A stretch of 64,000 nucleotides of DNA from Paramecium pentaurelia (taxonomy: Eukaryota > Ciliophora > Oligohymenophorea > Peniculida > Parameciidae), in the NCBI GenBank assembly GCA_905183005.1, contig CAJJDO010000016.1, positions 503,949 to 567,948 of the forward strand, read 5' to 3'. Position 1 is the stretch's first letter; each line of letters starts with the position of its first letter. The notes under the pieces were generated by a model. The model did not search any database. It had not been told where the DNA came from and was given only the letters and a program-made list of their open reading frames with translations. Made by a program: the position numbers and the translations under genes. Shown here piece by piece: positions 23,019 through 34,293 of the stretch.

Positions 23019-25972
23019 GTTTCTAATTCTAAATTTTATTTAATAAGAGTTTGAGAAAGGATGTCATCGATGAATTAATTTGCCAAATCTTAAAATAAGT
23101 TTTATTCTCCTTTTATCTAATTATCTATCTAGTTTTGTTTTAATTATTCAAATTTTTGAGAATATTGTTAATCATATTATTCTTATCCTACTAATAAAAC
23201 TAAAATTTATTTAATAACTTCTTTATATTAAAGATACTTTAATCCAATATCTAGAAAAATGTTATCTTTTAAAAAGGAAATTTTATAATAGGTTTTTGCT
23301 TTGTTCCATTAAAATAGTTCCTTAAATAAATTAAGAATTGTCTCAAGCAATAAAGTAGAAATATTCTCTTCTTTTAAGTAATCCAGTAGTTTTTACAGAA
23401 TTTAAATTAAAGATTTGAACTCTAGATTCTGTAATAGATCATTTTATTAAGCTATTATTGATAATATTACTAGATATTTGATTGTTAATTATTCATCTTT
23501 TAATTATTTCTAATTTAATACTCTTTGGAGTTATAAAGTCAAACTCTGCTAAAATTATTAAATGAATTATTTCTCTTGCAATTAAGGTTTTAAAATTTCT
23601 TATTTAATAATTATTTCAGTATTTTCAAAAGCCTATAATAATAAGAATTACAATAATTTTGATTATAAAGTGACATCTTAATTATTTTCCTATTAATTTT
23701 CTGATAGAACCTTTACTAGTAAGGATATCAATTATGTTTCATTTATAACCTCTAGAAGCTATTGATCATCGAAAATATTTATTCCTAATTGAAAATTCAA
23801 TTAATCACATATAATTAAGCATTATACATAAGTGATTTCTTAGAGATCAATAATAAAAGGTTTATTAAACTATTTAATCAATTCAAAATCTTTTGTTATT
23901 GCTACTAATTCACCCAAACTTTTATATCTAAGCAAATTGCCTGATGAAATGTTCTCAATAGAAATATCATAATGAACATTCTATTCATATTGTTTTATTA
24001 ATTGAATTAATAATTCTGTTTCCATAATTTTCTATTATTTTGCTAAAACTGAATAAAGTAGGATATCAAGTTGAATATCATCATATTTATTTAATTATTT
24101 TAAAAAATAATTTGTTAATTGTCTTTAATTAAGCTTAAGATTAAAACAAATAACCAATAAAGATTTAATTTGACTTTAATCAATTCTTATTAAAATCCAA
24201 TTTGTGATTTATTTCATAATTACTTTATGATATTATTCAAATATTTATTAAAATAATGAAAAGGCTGCCAAAAATTTTAATTATTACTATGTATCATATT
24301 ATTCCATATCTTCAAAAAAATTAAAAATTAAGGATTTATAATCTAATTAGGATAATATCATTTTTGTGAAATTAATTATAATTTCAATAGTTGGATATTA
24401 TAAATAAAGCTCTATTATATCATTTTGATATTTATAAAGTATTTCTGGGTTTTCTTTAGTGATCTAATAAATATCAGATAAACAAGATATTATTTTTTCT
24501 AATTTTCCTTACTTTAAATTCACATATATAATTTAATCTAAAACAGTTTCAATATCCTTTCCTTCAGATGATTAGGAATCTTGGCTTTTTATTGATTACC
24601 TTATAGATGATGTCATAAATCCTGATTATTAAATTAAGTTTGTATCTTTAAATTTTTTATACACTTTATTGTTAAATCTAGATATTTCATCTAGTTATCT
24701 AGATGATAAATATATAAATATACCTCATTATTTTAACATCATCTGAATGATATTATTTCAAAATTTAAATTTATTCAATTTGAATCAATGATCTAAACTA
24801 TTAATTAATTTCAATTAATAAATGTATGTATACTAAATAAACCTTTTAAGTTATATATAATTAGGATTCCAGTTTTTAAGTTAATAAATTAATAATTACA
24901 TTTATTAATAATTTAGCTTAAGTTTGATTTAACTCATGAATCATTTTTTCAAAAATATAATTCAATGAAATAAGGGTTTATTCACTTAAAGTTATGTTTT
25001 ACATTGTAAATAGTAATTAATCAAATAATTAACTACTATATTAAAGTTAATCACATATTGCTTATAGAGATATTTATTCAATAGTTTAAGTGATATCTTC
25101 AGAATTTGTATCTTCATTAACTTATAATTCTATTTATTCTTATTCAGTTTAGTAATTAAAAGCATTTAAAATTTAAGAAATTAATATTAATATAGATTTT
25201 TAATCCTTTTTTTTAGAAGCAAGATCTTTCATTTATTCTATAATTTCTTAATGATTAATTTATTAAAGAAATAACTAATTATATTCTAACATATCTCTTA
25301 ATAAAACAAGACATCTGACTATTGATTATCCTTATTCTAAAAATGTCAATATTGTTGGTAAAATATTCAATTTAAACAATAATTTTATTAATTCTAATTA
25401 TTGTCTAATTAAATAAGTAATAATATCTAAAATTCTATCCCTATTTTCCTAATTTGATTATGCCAATATTGTGATCAATTGTTATAACCAATCAGTTAAT
25501 TAAATCTCTTATGCTTCATCTTCCAAACTAAATACTTATTGTAATTAATCATTATAGAGAATGTAAATTCTGAATATTCTCAAATATTATTATAAGTATT
25601 CATTTTTAAGATCAATTATTTTTGTTATTATGGACATGTCAAATTTTAAGGATATTTCTTGATCATTTAATGAAATCTTATCTAAAATCTATTTAATTAT
25701 TTAATCTAATTGAGGAATCCTAACCTTGGCTAATTCCAACTTAGTTTTTAAATTTTAGTTATTGAATAATTCTTAAGCAAGTGGTTTGATGTCTAGACAA
25801 TAATTCAACAAGGTTAGGGAACTCTAGAGATTTTTGAAATTATCATCTGATTACTCTCCAATATACTCACCAATATCAAATAAAATCTAAATATCTAAAG
25901 TTTAATTACTTTATTACTGATAATATTAACATCAGTTTTCTCAAAAAGGGGTTCAAAGAAGTTATTGTACAT
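16715..25972 (-). CDS. Giant modular protein: Armadillo/HEAT-like ends, Ser/Lys/Glu core, PH-like tail
   Basis: One open frame of about 3,070 codons from ATG 25970-25972 (MYNNFFEPLFEK) to TGA 16715-16717, needing only two introns (23 nt near 25905-25927 and 25 nt near 24698-24722). Residues 1 to about 1,000 are helical repeats of Armadillo/HEAT style (for example LTLLNYCLDIKPLAQELF, SIVRCLVLLRDML). Then come a polyglutamine of 21 TAA codons, polyserine, and about 1,300 residues of Lys/Glu coiled coil broken by Ser-rich, acidic modules. A second helical-repeat block follows (EDCWDEELVSAILTCLEGY, KWILRCLQSLCLLRSNSL). The last 130 residues read LARGFPLLVFTSTSDTKTG, LYQSSRFFNKDLFFTIRG and LISILEILYAKVS, resembling a PH-like beta barrel with its closing helix. 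I do not recognise the family. A cortical or basal-body scaffold is only a guess. On the plus strand it leaves long false frames, notably 17322-17837. Confidence 0.85.
19180..22950 (-). repeat. Degenerate Lys/Glu and Ser-acidic repeat region inside the giant gene
   Basis: Two kinds of repeats alternate. One is a charged coiled coil with units such as ERLKKEAEKQ or RLEQLEKY (about 20270-20720 and 21780-22330). The other is a module of poly-Ser (6-10 residues), a Lys/Asp/Glu segment and a short hydrophobic motif, e.g. QKIVIAAAVHNK, IEAAIVFNEEKT, KHIGMEVGKTLIEAKL, NAKAVFTEALIQEK. At the DNA level these are runs of GAA/AAA/AAG and AGT/TCA codons, with no exact tandem repeat. Confidence 0.7.
22955..23017 (-). 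repeat. (TAA)21 polyglutamine tract
   Basis: 21 consecutive TAA codons read on the minus strand (TTA trinucleotides on the plus strand), in frame with the giant gene and followed directly by six TCA serine codons. In the ciliate code this is pure polyglutamine; in the standard code it would be 21 stops. Confidence 0.9.
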
Positions 25973-26034
25973 TATTATCTCAAATGCGGAATACAAATAA
26001 ATATAAATTATTAAAATATAATAATAAGTTAATA

Positions 26035-27300
26035 TCAAAGACCTTATTTTTCTATTTATTCTAATAAGTCTTAGTAATAAGAAATACTCTAATAATAAAT
26101 ATTATTTATACTTTTTATGCATTTTATTTAAAAAATTAACTCATTTATCTGACAACATAATGATAATTTTCAAAAAAAATCTACTTCAAAAATTAAATAT
26201 CTGAAGCTAATTTATTGGTAATTAAATTGAAGATCTAAACTTTTGTTGTTAATTCTTTTTCTAGCTATTTAAGTATTAATATAAATCACTTATTTTAATT
26301 TAGTTAATGATTTTTCTATTTCTTCTTCTTTTGTAGTTAAAAATTACATAATTATATTTAATCCATTATTTTAAGTATCAGATACATAATTAACTTATTT
26401 TTGTAATTATTCATTCAAAGATTAAATTTCTTATTGTAATTTTCTTCTTTCTTGAATTAACTCAATTAAAACCTATTAAATTTAATTATTATTTTTACAT
26501 TAAATTCATTTAATTCAATTTTAATCTAAATATACATGATATAGAATTACTTCTCATTTTCACTTAATTCACAATTATTTTCATAATCTTCAAAAATCTT
26601 CCTTGGTTAAGAAGATCCTTAATTTATAACATTAATCTCCAATATTGATTCATATTCATATATAAAAAAGTTTTTAAAAATATTTATTTACTCAAAGTAA
26701 TTTTTGCTATATATATTTTTAATCTTACCTAACATTTATTTTATTCTTCATAATGAATTTATAATTTTGTAAAATTGGAGTGGCATTTTGAATAAAAAGA
26801 AAAAATTAATCTATTTTTGTTTCATTTTCTTAATCTATAACATTTTCTGCAAAATCTGGAAATGTTGATATTAATAAATCAGCATAGTTCTCTTATTATT
26901 CATTAGAATTATTATCCTAAATATATTGTTATCGCAAAAATATTTAAACTTCTTTAGAATACCACAAAAATTAAAAATGAGATAATTATTTCATAAAATG
27001 ATTGAGCATCACTAATCTTTGATAAATTAATTACTAACTTAAATTTCCCTAAATTTATTAAATATTTATCTTTACTTAAACTACTTTTTAAGGTAATGCT
27101 GGTATATAACAGTATTACCATTTTTATGCAAGCAATGATCTTAATTAATAAAATTCACTAAAACGATGTTAAATCTAAAAATTTCCTGTATTGTCTTATC
27201 CTTCTATATTGTACATAACAAATTCATCTTGATTTTAATTAATTGTTGGATCCCTTACACTCACATGTATTTTATTTTATTCAATAATATTATACTACAT
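26035..27300 (-). CDS. Sorting nexin (PX domain plus BAR-like helices)
   Basis: Starts MQYNIIEQNKIHVSVRDP. The PX domain shows QDEFVMYNIEGQDN, IQHRFSEFYQLRSLLAQKW and CYIPALPQK, then LVMLNHFMKQLSHFQFLWYS and EVQIFL. The R-F-S-E-F/Y positions and the later Pro-rich P-x-x-P loop are those that bind phosphatidylinositol 3-phosphate. The C-terminal half is a long charged helix set (LIQERRKLQQEIQSLNEQLQ, KEEEIEKSLTKLKQ, FFENYHYVVRQMSQFFKQNA) typical of the BAR domain of SNX1/2/5 type retromer nexins. It ends QDLLEQIEKQGL, TGA 26035-26037. Introns of 22-29 nt separate the segments. It acts on endosomes in cargo recycling. It starts 44 bp from the divergent phosphatase gene. Confidence 0.85.
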
Positions 27301-27344
27301 TTATAAATATTAATATACACTTCCCCGTTTTAATTAATTTAATA

Positions 27345-28146
27345 ATGGAATATATTTCTAGATCAAATATTGCTAAAATGGTAGGAAGTACTTTAGTAAA
27401 TGCTTCAGCAACTGAAAAATGCAAGAAAATCATCTCTTGGAGTTGGGAGATGTTGGGTTCGATCTTAATAATGATGGGATCACCTATCTCAGTGAAGGGC
27501 TTAGATTCAGATGATGATTGCAAAGATAAAATAACTGCAAAATAGACTGAAAAAGAATTTACTCTTGTATTAGACTTAGATGAAACCTTAATACACTCTG
27601 ATATGGAAAGAACTTCATTTCTTGATGAAGAAATCTTAGTGAAAATAGGGAACACGATAGAAAAATATTACGTCAAAATTAGACCATTTGCTAGAGATTT
27701 TCTAAAAGCTTTATCAAAATATTTTGAATTAGTTGTTTTTACAGCTGCTATAAAGGAATATGCAGACAAAGTAATTGATTATTTAGATCCAAGTGGATTT
27801 ATCACTAGAAGATTCTACAGAGATGTAACCAAAATTATTATAAATTGTTTAGAGTTGTACTAAGAAAGATGGAGTGTTTTATAAAGATTTAACTAAAGTT
27901 AATACAAATCTAGATAAAACCTTTATTATTGACAATTCTTTATCAGGAATGTCATTAAATCCATGTAATTTATTAAATTTATCATAAGAAAATGGAATAC
28001 TTATAAAATCATGGTATAATGATTTAAAGGATTAAGAATTGAAAATCTATGAAGCTATGTTAAAAAAGAACGTAAAGCCAAAAGACAATATAGTAAAGTG
28101 TATTAACTAAATGAAAAGAAAGTATCCTAAAAATGTATTAAATTGA
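27345..28146 (+). CDS. SCP/NIF-type phosphatase (CTD-phosphatase-like, HAD fold)
   Basis: 257 residues with one 28-nt intron (about 27825-27852). After a short N-terminal segment the HAD motif LVLDLDETLIHSD gives the D-x-D-x-T/V nucleophile. Then KIRPFARDFLKALSKYFELV with VVFTAAIKEYADKVID, and later KDLTKVNTNLDKTFIIDNS and WYNDLKDQELK. These are the conserved blocks of the small CTD phosphatase/Dullard family, which dephosphorylate Ser in RNA polymerase II tails or in lipin. Length and motif order fit. The family is expanded in ciliates, so the substrate cannot be given. Confidence 0.93.
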
Positions 28147-28158
28147 TTTAATTAAATA

Positions 28159-28557
28159 TCACTGTTATTAAAAAGAATCAGTCTCATCTACATCATTATC
28201 GTCATCGTCTGGTTGCCATTCCTCACTCGAATCATTTTAATGTTATTCAAATTCCATCTAAACTGGATTTTATTAACGAGTAAACCTAATTTATAAAACC
28301 TTTTACATCAATTAAAGAAAACTTGTAAGAAATCCTTGATTTTATTTCTCTTTGACATAGATTTCAACTACTTTTCTATCAATAGCCTTATTTAAATTTG
28401 ATAAATTTTCTTAGCAAACATTTCCTACAGATGTACTTGTTTAAAGACTCCTTAAAATCTTAAGACTAGTGCTTGTTTCTAAATTGTAGCATTATTTGTG
28501 CTATTAATTTTATTAGGCTGTAAAAATAGTCACTTTATCTGTGGATTTATCTTTCAT
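28159..28557 (-). CDS. Hypothetical protein with acidic C-terminus
   Basis: Intron-free frame of 132 residues (ATG 28555-28557, TGA 28159-28161). N-terminal half is Gln/Thr/Ser-rich; the middle has LNKAIDRKVVEIYVKEKQ and FLTSFLQLMQKVLQIRF; the tail is acidic (SSEEWQPDDDDNDVDE). No family recognised. Its stop lies only 12 bp from the stop of the convergent phosphatase gene, so the two transcripts probably overlap or share poly(A) signals. Confidence 0.6.
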
Positions 28558-28592
28558 TAATTTATGAAATTGATTATTTAATTATTAATGTC

Positions 28593-28629
28593 AAATTCTT
28601 ATACAAATAAGTATTTTGTATAAGAATTT
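28593..28629. repeat. Perfect 15-bp inverted repeat
   Basis: AAATTCTTATACAAA at 28593-28607 and its exact reverse complement at 28615-28629, separated by 7 nt. It lies in the 166-bp spacer between two divergent genes. It could be a protein-binding palindrome in a shared promoter or form a hairpin in a transcript. Confidence 0.85.
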
Positions 28630-28723
28630 TACAATTCTTTATCCCTACTAAATTGTGCTCTAAAATATTATTTAGATTTTCATTTAACATTCATATTATA
28701 TTATAATATATTTAATAAATAAA

Positions 28724-29018
28724 ATGAAGTTTGAAGAAATCATTAGAAAATATGTTAGTCCAATTAAGAGATTTGATCATGTTCTTCCAAATAATTATAC
28801 AGCTTAAGATATCTATCATTATTATGAAGATTTGGTAAATTGAAATAATGAAGTAGGCTAAATTTAATGAAATCGAATCATTCACAAAAATCAGATTTTC
28901 AAGAAAGTTTGCAGAAGTAGCATAAACATAAGATTAAATGGATTGGTTGAATGACAGAGCTAAAGAAATATCTAATGTTGCCATGAGTTTATTCAAACTT
29001 AGATTTCCATAATTGTGA
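28724..29018 (+). CDS. Small hypothetical protein (90 aa)
   Basis: ATG 28724 to TGA 29016-29018 with one 22-nt intron (GTAAATTGAA...AAGTAG). Product MKFEEIIRKYVSPIKRF, then AQDIYHYYEDL, FTKIRFSRKFAEVAQ and DWLNDRAKEISNVAMSLF. It is largely helical with mixed charge and no signal or membrane segment. I do not recognise it. The clean frame after removal of a typical intron supports a real gene. It converges on GID8 with 46 bp between stops. Confidence 0.6.
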
Positions 29019-29064
29019 AATATAGAAGATATTAAAAATAAAATCAATAATGCTCATTATTCAC

Positions 29065-29780
29065 TCACTCTTCTTTAGAGAATTATCCTTTTGAAATTTC
29101 TAAGAGTTGAGGATACTAAATCTCAGACTTTAATATTTCTTAAGCCCATAGTAACAATTTCATTAATGTTCTTAATTTAGCCTAATCATTTCCCATAGAG
29201 TCCTGATATAAAAGTTAATTGACTTCGCTAGCCACTTTAATTCTTTAAGAATTTTGTATAAGATGGTTCATTGGACTCTTTTTAATATCGGAAAATGCTA
29301 TTAAAGAAATAGCTTATTCTATTTCCTCAATTAAGTGAGGCTATATATAATATAAAAAAATTACTTAGTTTGGTAAGAGTTATATAATTTCACTTTACGC
29401 ATATTTAACTGCTTGATCGATTTAATCTTTCTTAATGAGCTCAATTAATTTTTATGTTTTTAATTTAAAAAGTATTAAATTATTATTTTTCTTGTTAACT
29501 TTTTCTAAAGCAGAGTCAATATCACCATCTAAAATATTTTTTTTAATTTCTATTCTTTCTATCATTTAATCAAGTTCTTCAGTAGACACTATTTAAAAGT
29601 TAAGTTCATTGAATTACATGGAATAGCAGCTTCTTTAGAAAATTCTATTGCAGCATCTCTATATCCTTCTACAATAAAGAAATTCAGAACTATTTAATTC
29701 ATAAATGATTTAGATATGTTTATAGTCTTTTGTCTATAATGCCATTCTTCAGCTGATATCCTTTCTAAAGTTGAATTCAT
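29065..29780 (-). CDS. GID8: GID8/TWA1 homologue (LisH-CTLH-CRA), CTLH E3 complex subunit
   Basis: 228 residues with one 29-nt intron. It starts MNSTLERISAEEWHYRQKTI. LisH: FMNQIVLNFFIVEGYRDAA; CTLH: LDQMIERIEIKKNILDGDID then LFKLKTQKLIELIKK; CRA: IEEIEQAISLIAFSD, SEVNQLL and LRTLMKLLLWAQEIL, ending LEISKGQFSKEE. Human GID8 has LIMNYLVTEGFKEAA, REMILKGQIQEA, LIELIRQRETE and LLKLLLWAQNEL at the same positions, and the length is the same (228). GID8 links the catalytic RING pair and RanBP9-type subunits in the GID/CTLH ubiquitin ligase. Confidence 0.92.
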
Positions 29781-29808
29781 TTTATTATAATAAAAATAAT
29801 GTAATTTA

Positions 29809-31380
29809 TCAAAATTATTCATATTCTAAATCGTCGTATTATTAATTTGGTAATGGAGGTTTTGATTCAAGAACACCTAAGTTGCATAAACATAATGTGG
29901 CTATTGATTTTTCATTTAAATGGTTTGCACACTTAAATAATATTAATAAAAATTACTAAAATGGCATTTTTTAAAATTTATGTTTACACTTCAGTTGAGG
30001 TTTAAAGATATCCTGATATTTTAATTAGATTCAATAAGCACTCTAATTATAATTTATGATTTTTCAATCTTCTGGCCAATTCATAACAATTCTATTAAAT
30101 TTTATAATGTAAATTACTTAAAAATTTTCAAATGCTTAATCATATTATTTGACTTCTAAAAATACAATACCCAATTAACCATAAGAGATACATGATGATT
30201 CTGCTTCATCTCTTTTTTATGCCCATTCTAAAGCATTAGAAAAATAATCTATGGATTCCTCATAATTCTTAAGTCTTCTTTAAGCTAAACCCAAATTATA
30301 ATATCCTGTAAACATATTCTCTTAATCTGAATATTATAAATTTTGTTTATGAAATTCAATTGATTTTGTAAAATTACCAGCATTATAATAATTAAATGCT
30401 ACTCTATTAGTTCCCAATGCCATTCCTATTTTATCTTCCATTAATTTAGCACATGCAACAAATTTCTTATAAAATCTAACAGCTTCATTATGATTTTTGC
30501 TACTTTCATAAACCATTCCTAAATAAAATGATAAATGAGCTTCCTTTTAAATATCACCAGCTTACATACCAGCTTTGGCTCTTACAAGTAAATCCTTTAT
30601 ACTAGTTCTGTTGTTTTCCTTAACATTATGTGTATAAGGTATAGATGGAGCATAACCATTTCCAGGTGTTAATGGAGATGCAATACTAGCATTAGGTAAA
30701 TCTGGTGGTTAGACAGAAATCTATTAATCAAAGAACTAAAAGTTGGTTTCTGGTTGAACAGGTAAATCCATTTAAGCCACTTTATCAATTTCTTTTTTCA
30801 AATCAATATTGTCAATTGGGGCTGTAGATTTCATTAGTTATTCATTTAATAATGATCCTAATAAATTTTTAACTGGTTTATCTTCATCATCTTTAATATT
30901 TAGAATTTTGTCATATTGTTTTGCTTATCCTTTATGAAAGAGTGCTTCAAAATCTTTTTCTTTTTCTTTTAGCTCTTACAATGCATCAGCTTTAGGTTAG
31001 ACAAAGATGTCTTTATACATTTGCATATCATTTTCTTATCTTCTTAGCGGTTTCTTTTTATATTCTTTAGGCTAATTAATATTCTAAAATATTGATACTT
31101 ATAACACTCTCTATTAACTAGGCTACATACTTTTCAATTGATTTGGTTAAGAAAAGAAAGCATCTTCAATTTTTGTTTAAAATTCACTAAGAATTTCTTA
31201 TGCTTTATATCTATATCAATAATGAAACTAATTCATTTACGTTATTGGTTATAATCTCTCTGCTACAACAAATCTTGAAGGTTGATAGTTTTTAGTAGAG
31301 AATTTCTCATTGGAGAATTGCTTCTTCATTTTATTTTTGATTAATTTCTTAGTTGGAGGTGATTTTGATTTATCACTCAT
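29809..31380 (-). CDS. Tetratricopeptide-repeat protein, probably axonemal
   Basis: Starts MSDKSKSPPTKKLIKNKMKK and ends LPNQQYDDLEYEQF at TGA 29809-29811, just 28 bp before the GID8 start. The first third is charged and coiled. The TPR part has AHLSFYLGMVYESSKNHNEA, VRFYKKFVACAKLMEDK, GTNRVAFNYYNAGNFTKS, GYYNLGLAQRRLKNYEES and SYGQLGIVFLEV. The repeats are of the same style as TTC29/TTC25-type proteins of the ciliary axoneme. It is roughly twice the length of the TPR protein at 15445-16336. Some introns in the N-terminal half are unresolved. The axonemal role is inferred from similarity of repeats only. Confidence 0.72.
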
Positions 31381-31508
31381 TTAATATTATATAATATATA
31401 ATATAAATAATTAAAATTCATATATTTATAAATAAAAGTAATTGGAAACTTAGTGAATGGTTGTATTTTTGTCTTAAATTATTTTATATTGTTTAATATT
31501 TATCCTAT

Positions 31509-33217
31509 ATGATAAAATACTTCTAAGTTGAAAATTATAATCATTATTAAATTAGATTAATTGATGATGATTTGGCAAGTCTTTAAACAAAAGTTTCACA
31601 ACCTAAAAATGAGAGATTAGATTTTTTTGGTTAAAATTTTGGCTTTCTCAATTAGTTTCTTATTGGTTGGATCATTTTACATTGTTTAAAAAAATGTAAT
31701 AATAGGAATATATGAAAACTCCTCTACCACAGTTCTGCAACATCAAGATAGAGTAGCACTTAAGCTCTTTCTTCCTTAACTGAATTAATATCTAATATCC
31801 AAATAGCATCAAAGTAATATTTTACATATACTTTAGGAATTTAACTTTTAACAAGTTTAGGAACACTTTATTAACAATTAGATAATTATCATATATCAGA
31901 ATAATTTGAAGATGCATTAAAATGTTAAACATTATAAGAGAAGAATTTTCTATTTTAGATACCAGAACTTTGTTTAACTTGTTATCTTTGTAAAGATGGC
32001 AATAATTTACCTTTAATTCAAAAATATCAAGATTTATCAAAATTTTCTAGATTACTATCTGAGTATATTCTCTTATTTGATACATTATAAAATAATAGAA
32101 TCTTTTTTGTTGCAACTGGAGATATTTAAGTTGGATTTATTTTTCCTTAAGTCATATATGATTGGTCCTTTTCTCCTTAATCCAAGAATTGGTTTGTAAA
32201 TCATATGGATAATTATTAATAAGATAAAGATTAGAAATATTTTTTCTCATAACTCTACTTTTCTGGTACTCAATTTATTTACAAATAAACCATATCTTAT
32301 TCTTTAGAGAATTAATACACTAAAAGTTTAGATGCAATTGCAGGTACAGATATAGATGCTGAAGATCCTGATATGAGATTAATTTAAGCAAATACTTATT
32401 TAATAAATGAATAAGGTTAGATAATTTATAGAAATGTCAATTTAAATCTCTCAGTCACTGAACTCAATTTTATTTATGAAGAAAATAAAACTGGATTTAA
32501 TAAAACAGATTGGAATGAAATATTTAATTTTGCTAATAATAATCCAAGCATTTCAAATTGTTAATTAGATGAAAAATAAATATTATGTCGATATAATTCA
32601 ATTTATAAGAAACCCATTAAGATTGTAGCTAATTAAATTCCTGGTAATTTCACCTTAATGATGTAAATTTAAGTTAAATTATTAGGTTTACAAATGCAAG
32701 CTTTGAATAATTATTACAATAAAATTTTTTATAATTAGAACTAAAGGTTTAATAAGTAAATGAACAAGCTTTCTATACATAAATAATTATATCTTGCTCT
32801 TTAATTGCAATTTCTATGGTTATTGTTATTTTAATGTTTCGTCCTATTCTAAGAGTTATGACTGCAGCAAAAATGTATATTAAAAAAATGGGTAATAATT
32901 TGGACAAAGAAATATTTAAATTAATGAATCCAAAAAAAAATGGCAATGGTATTTTCAATAATTTAGAGGTTTAAATTGTTAATTTCAGTGATATCTTATC
33001 TAGAAATTAATAATAAAAAGGAAATATTTGCAAATAAATTGAAGAATATCAATATTAAAAAAAAATGATTTAACCAACTCAAATTGAATTATTATCAGAG
33101 TATGCACAAAACTAATTAGCAACTCAATTATCTATATCAACTAACTATTTACATTAAATAGTTTCTCAATTATTAAAATAATTTAATTAATATAATCACA
33201 CTGTCTAAAAAAATTGA
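31509..33217 (+). CDS. Two-pass membrane receptor with Cache-like extracytoplasmic domain
   Basis: Opens MIKYFQVENYNHYQ, with a first hydrophobic segment after an early 26-nt intron (FLIGWIILHC region, about 31660-31690). A large domain of about 330 residues follows: LISNIQIASKQYFT, VIYDWSFSPQSKNWFVNH, FSGTQFIYKQTISYSLEN, then YLINEQGQIIYRN. This Y-D-W and small-molecule-pocket style fits dCache domains. The second membrane helix (ISCSLIAISMVIVILMFRP) leads to an LRVMTAAKMYIKKMGNN linker like HAMP or signalling helices. The cytosolic part is about 120 residues, Gln-rich and coiled, ending HTVQKN. No cyclase, kinase or channel domain is seen downstream before TGA 33215-33217. It is probably a sensor whose output partner is separate. 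Confidence 0.65.
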
Positions 33218-33641
33218 CTAAATGAAATTTCAGTATTCATATTAAATGATTTAATTTATAATCTTTTATGTAAAGAATTTTTATTTTAAAACTTTGATTG
33301 GGATATTGTTAAATTAATTAAAAAGCTATATTAAGAAATTACATCTTATCATTTTATAAAATAAAATATAGATATTAATTGTATTTATTTTTTATATTGT
33401 TCTTTAAATTTTATTGTAATATTCATTAAAATTAATCTTAAAAATAACTTCTTATATTATAATAATATAAGAAAAAAAGAATAGATTTTTTTTATTTTTA
33501 TAGAATCAATCATTATCTTAATTAATTTTAAGAATATTAATTAATAGAGAAAACTCTGATCTAAAACTGATTTTAATTTTTTTATTAATTATTTCTATAT
33601 TAACATATTATTTGATTCAATTTTATATTAAATATATTATA
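33218..33641. other. Intergenic, no gene recognised
   Basis: 424 bp between two plus-strand genes, A+T-rich with poly-A and poly-T runs. No frame with protein-like content was found on either strand. It should hold the 3' end of the receptor transcript and the TRAPPC4 promoter. Confidence 0.6.
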
Positions 33642-34157
33642 ATGAAAAAAGACAGATAAAATTATTATTTTGTAGTTGTGAATAAGACAGGAGGCTTATA
33701 ATTCTTTTCACAACTGAAAGAGTAGTATAGAGAAGATTAAGATAAGATAACTACAAATTAAGTTTTATAGGCATCATCAATATTTTACGCAATTGATCAC
33801 CTTACACAAACAATAATACCTGATGCTATTTATAAAGTAGAGTAAGATAAGGATAAAGACTTTGAAAGAGATAACACCATAGATTTGTTAATTACTGAAA
33901 ATTATATGGTCTCAACATTGAAAACTTTGACAGGATTACGCTTTTTAGTTATTTCAAGTAAATAATAATTTTAAGCATTAGATAAAAATTTGGAAGTACC
34001 AAAAAAGCATGAAGACAATATACAAAAGATGAGATAGATTTATAGACTTTATACAGATTATTTTTCAAAGGACCCATTTTAATCAGATGATTAACCATTG
34101 GGGGAAAAGAAAAGAGCTCAATTTGATAGGGATGTTAGAGAATTATTGGATTTTTGA
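33642..34157 (+). CDS. TRAPPC4: TRAPP complex subunit 4 (Trs23/synbindin)
   Basis: Intron-free, 171 residues. It starts MKKDRQNYYFVVVNKTGGLQ, equal to the YVVNKAGGLIYQ start of human TRAPPC4. Then QASSIFYAIDHLTQTIIP, a charged link, LLITENYMVSTLKTLTGLRF with FLVISSKQ, and MRQIYRLYTDYFSKDPFQ near the end, matching the L-Y-E-I-Y-S-D-F-A-L-K-N-P-F motif. It is a longin-fold subunit of the core of the TRAPP Rab1 exchange factor at the ER-Golgi. The length corresponds to Trs23 without the PDZ-like insert of animal synbindin. Confidence 0.93.
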
Positions 34158-34293
34158 ATAAATTAAATGATATGTAAATTTAATTCATTTGAGCATTTCA
34201 TAATTTAGTTTAAACAAAATGTTTCTTTGTAGGGATTAAGAGTATTAATAATTAGTTGGTTATTTAATAAAATTGTATATATAATTCATTCAA

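Noticed and set aside
27290..27655. 121-codon minus-strand frame overlapping the start of the phosphatase gene
   Set aside because: The plus strand encodes the HAD motif LDLDETLIHS through these bases, and the minus frame has no recognisable content.
28290..28315. Possible 23-nt intron in the hypothetical gene 28159-28557
   Set aside because: The unspliced frame is open from ATG to TGA (133 codons), so the intron is not needed.
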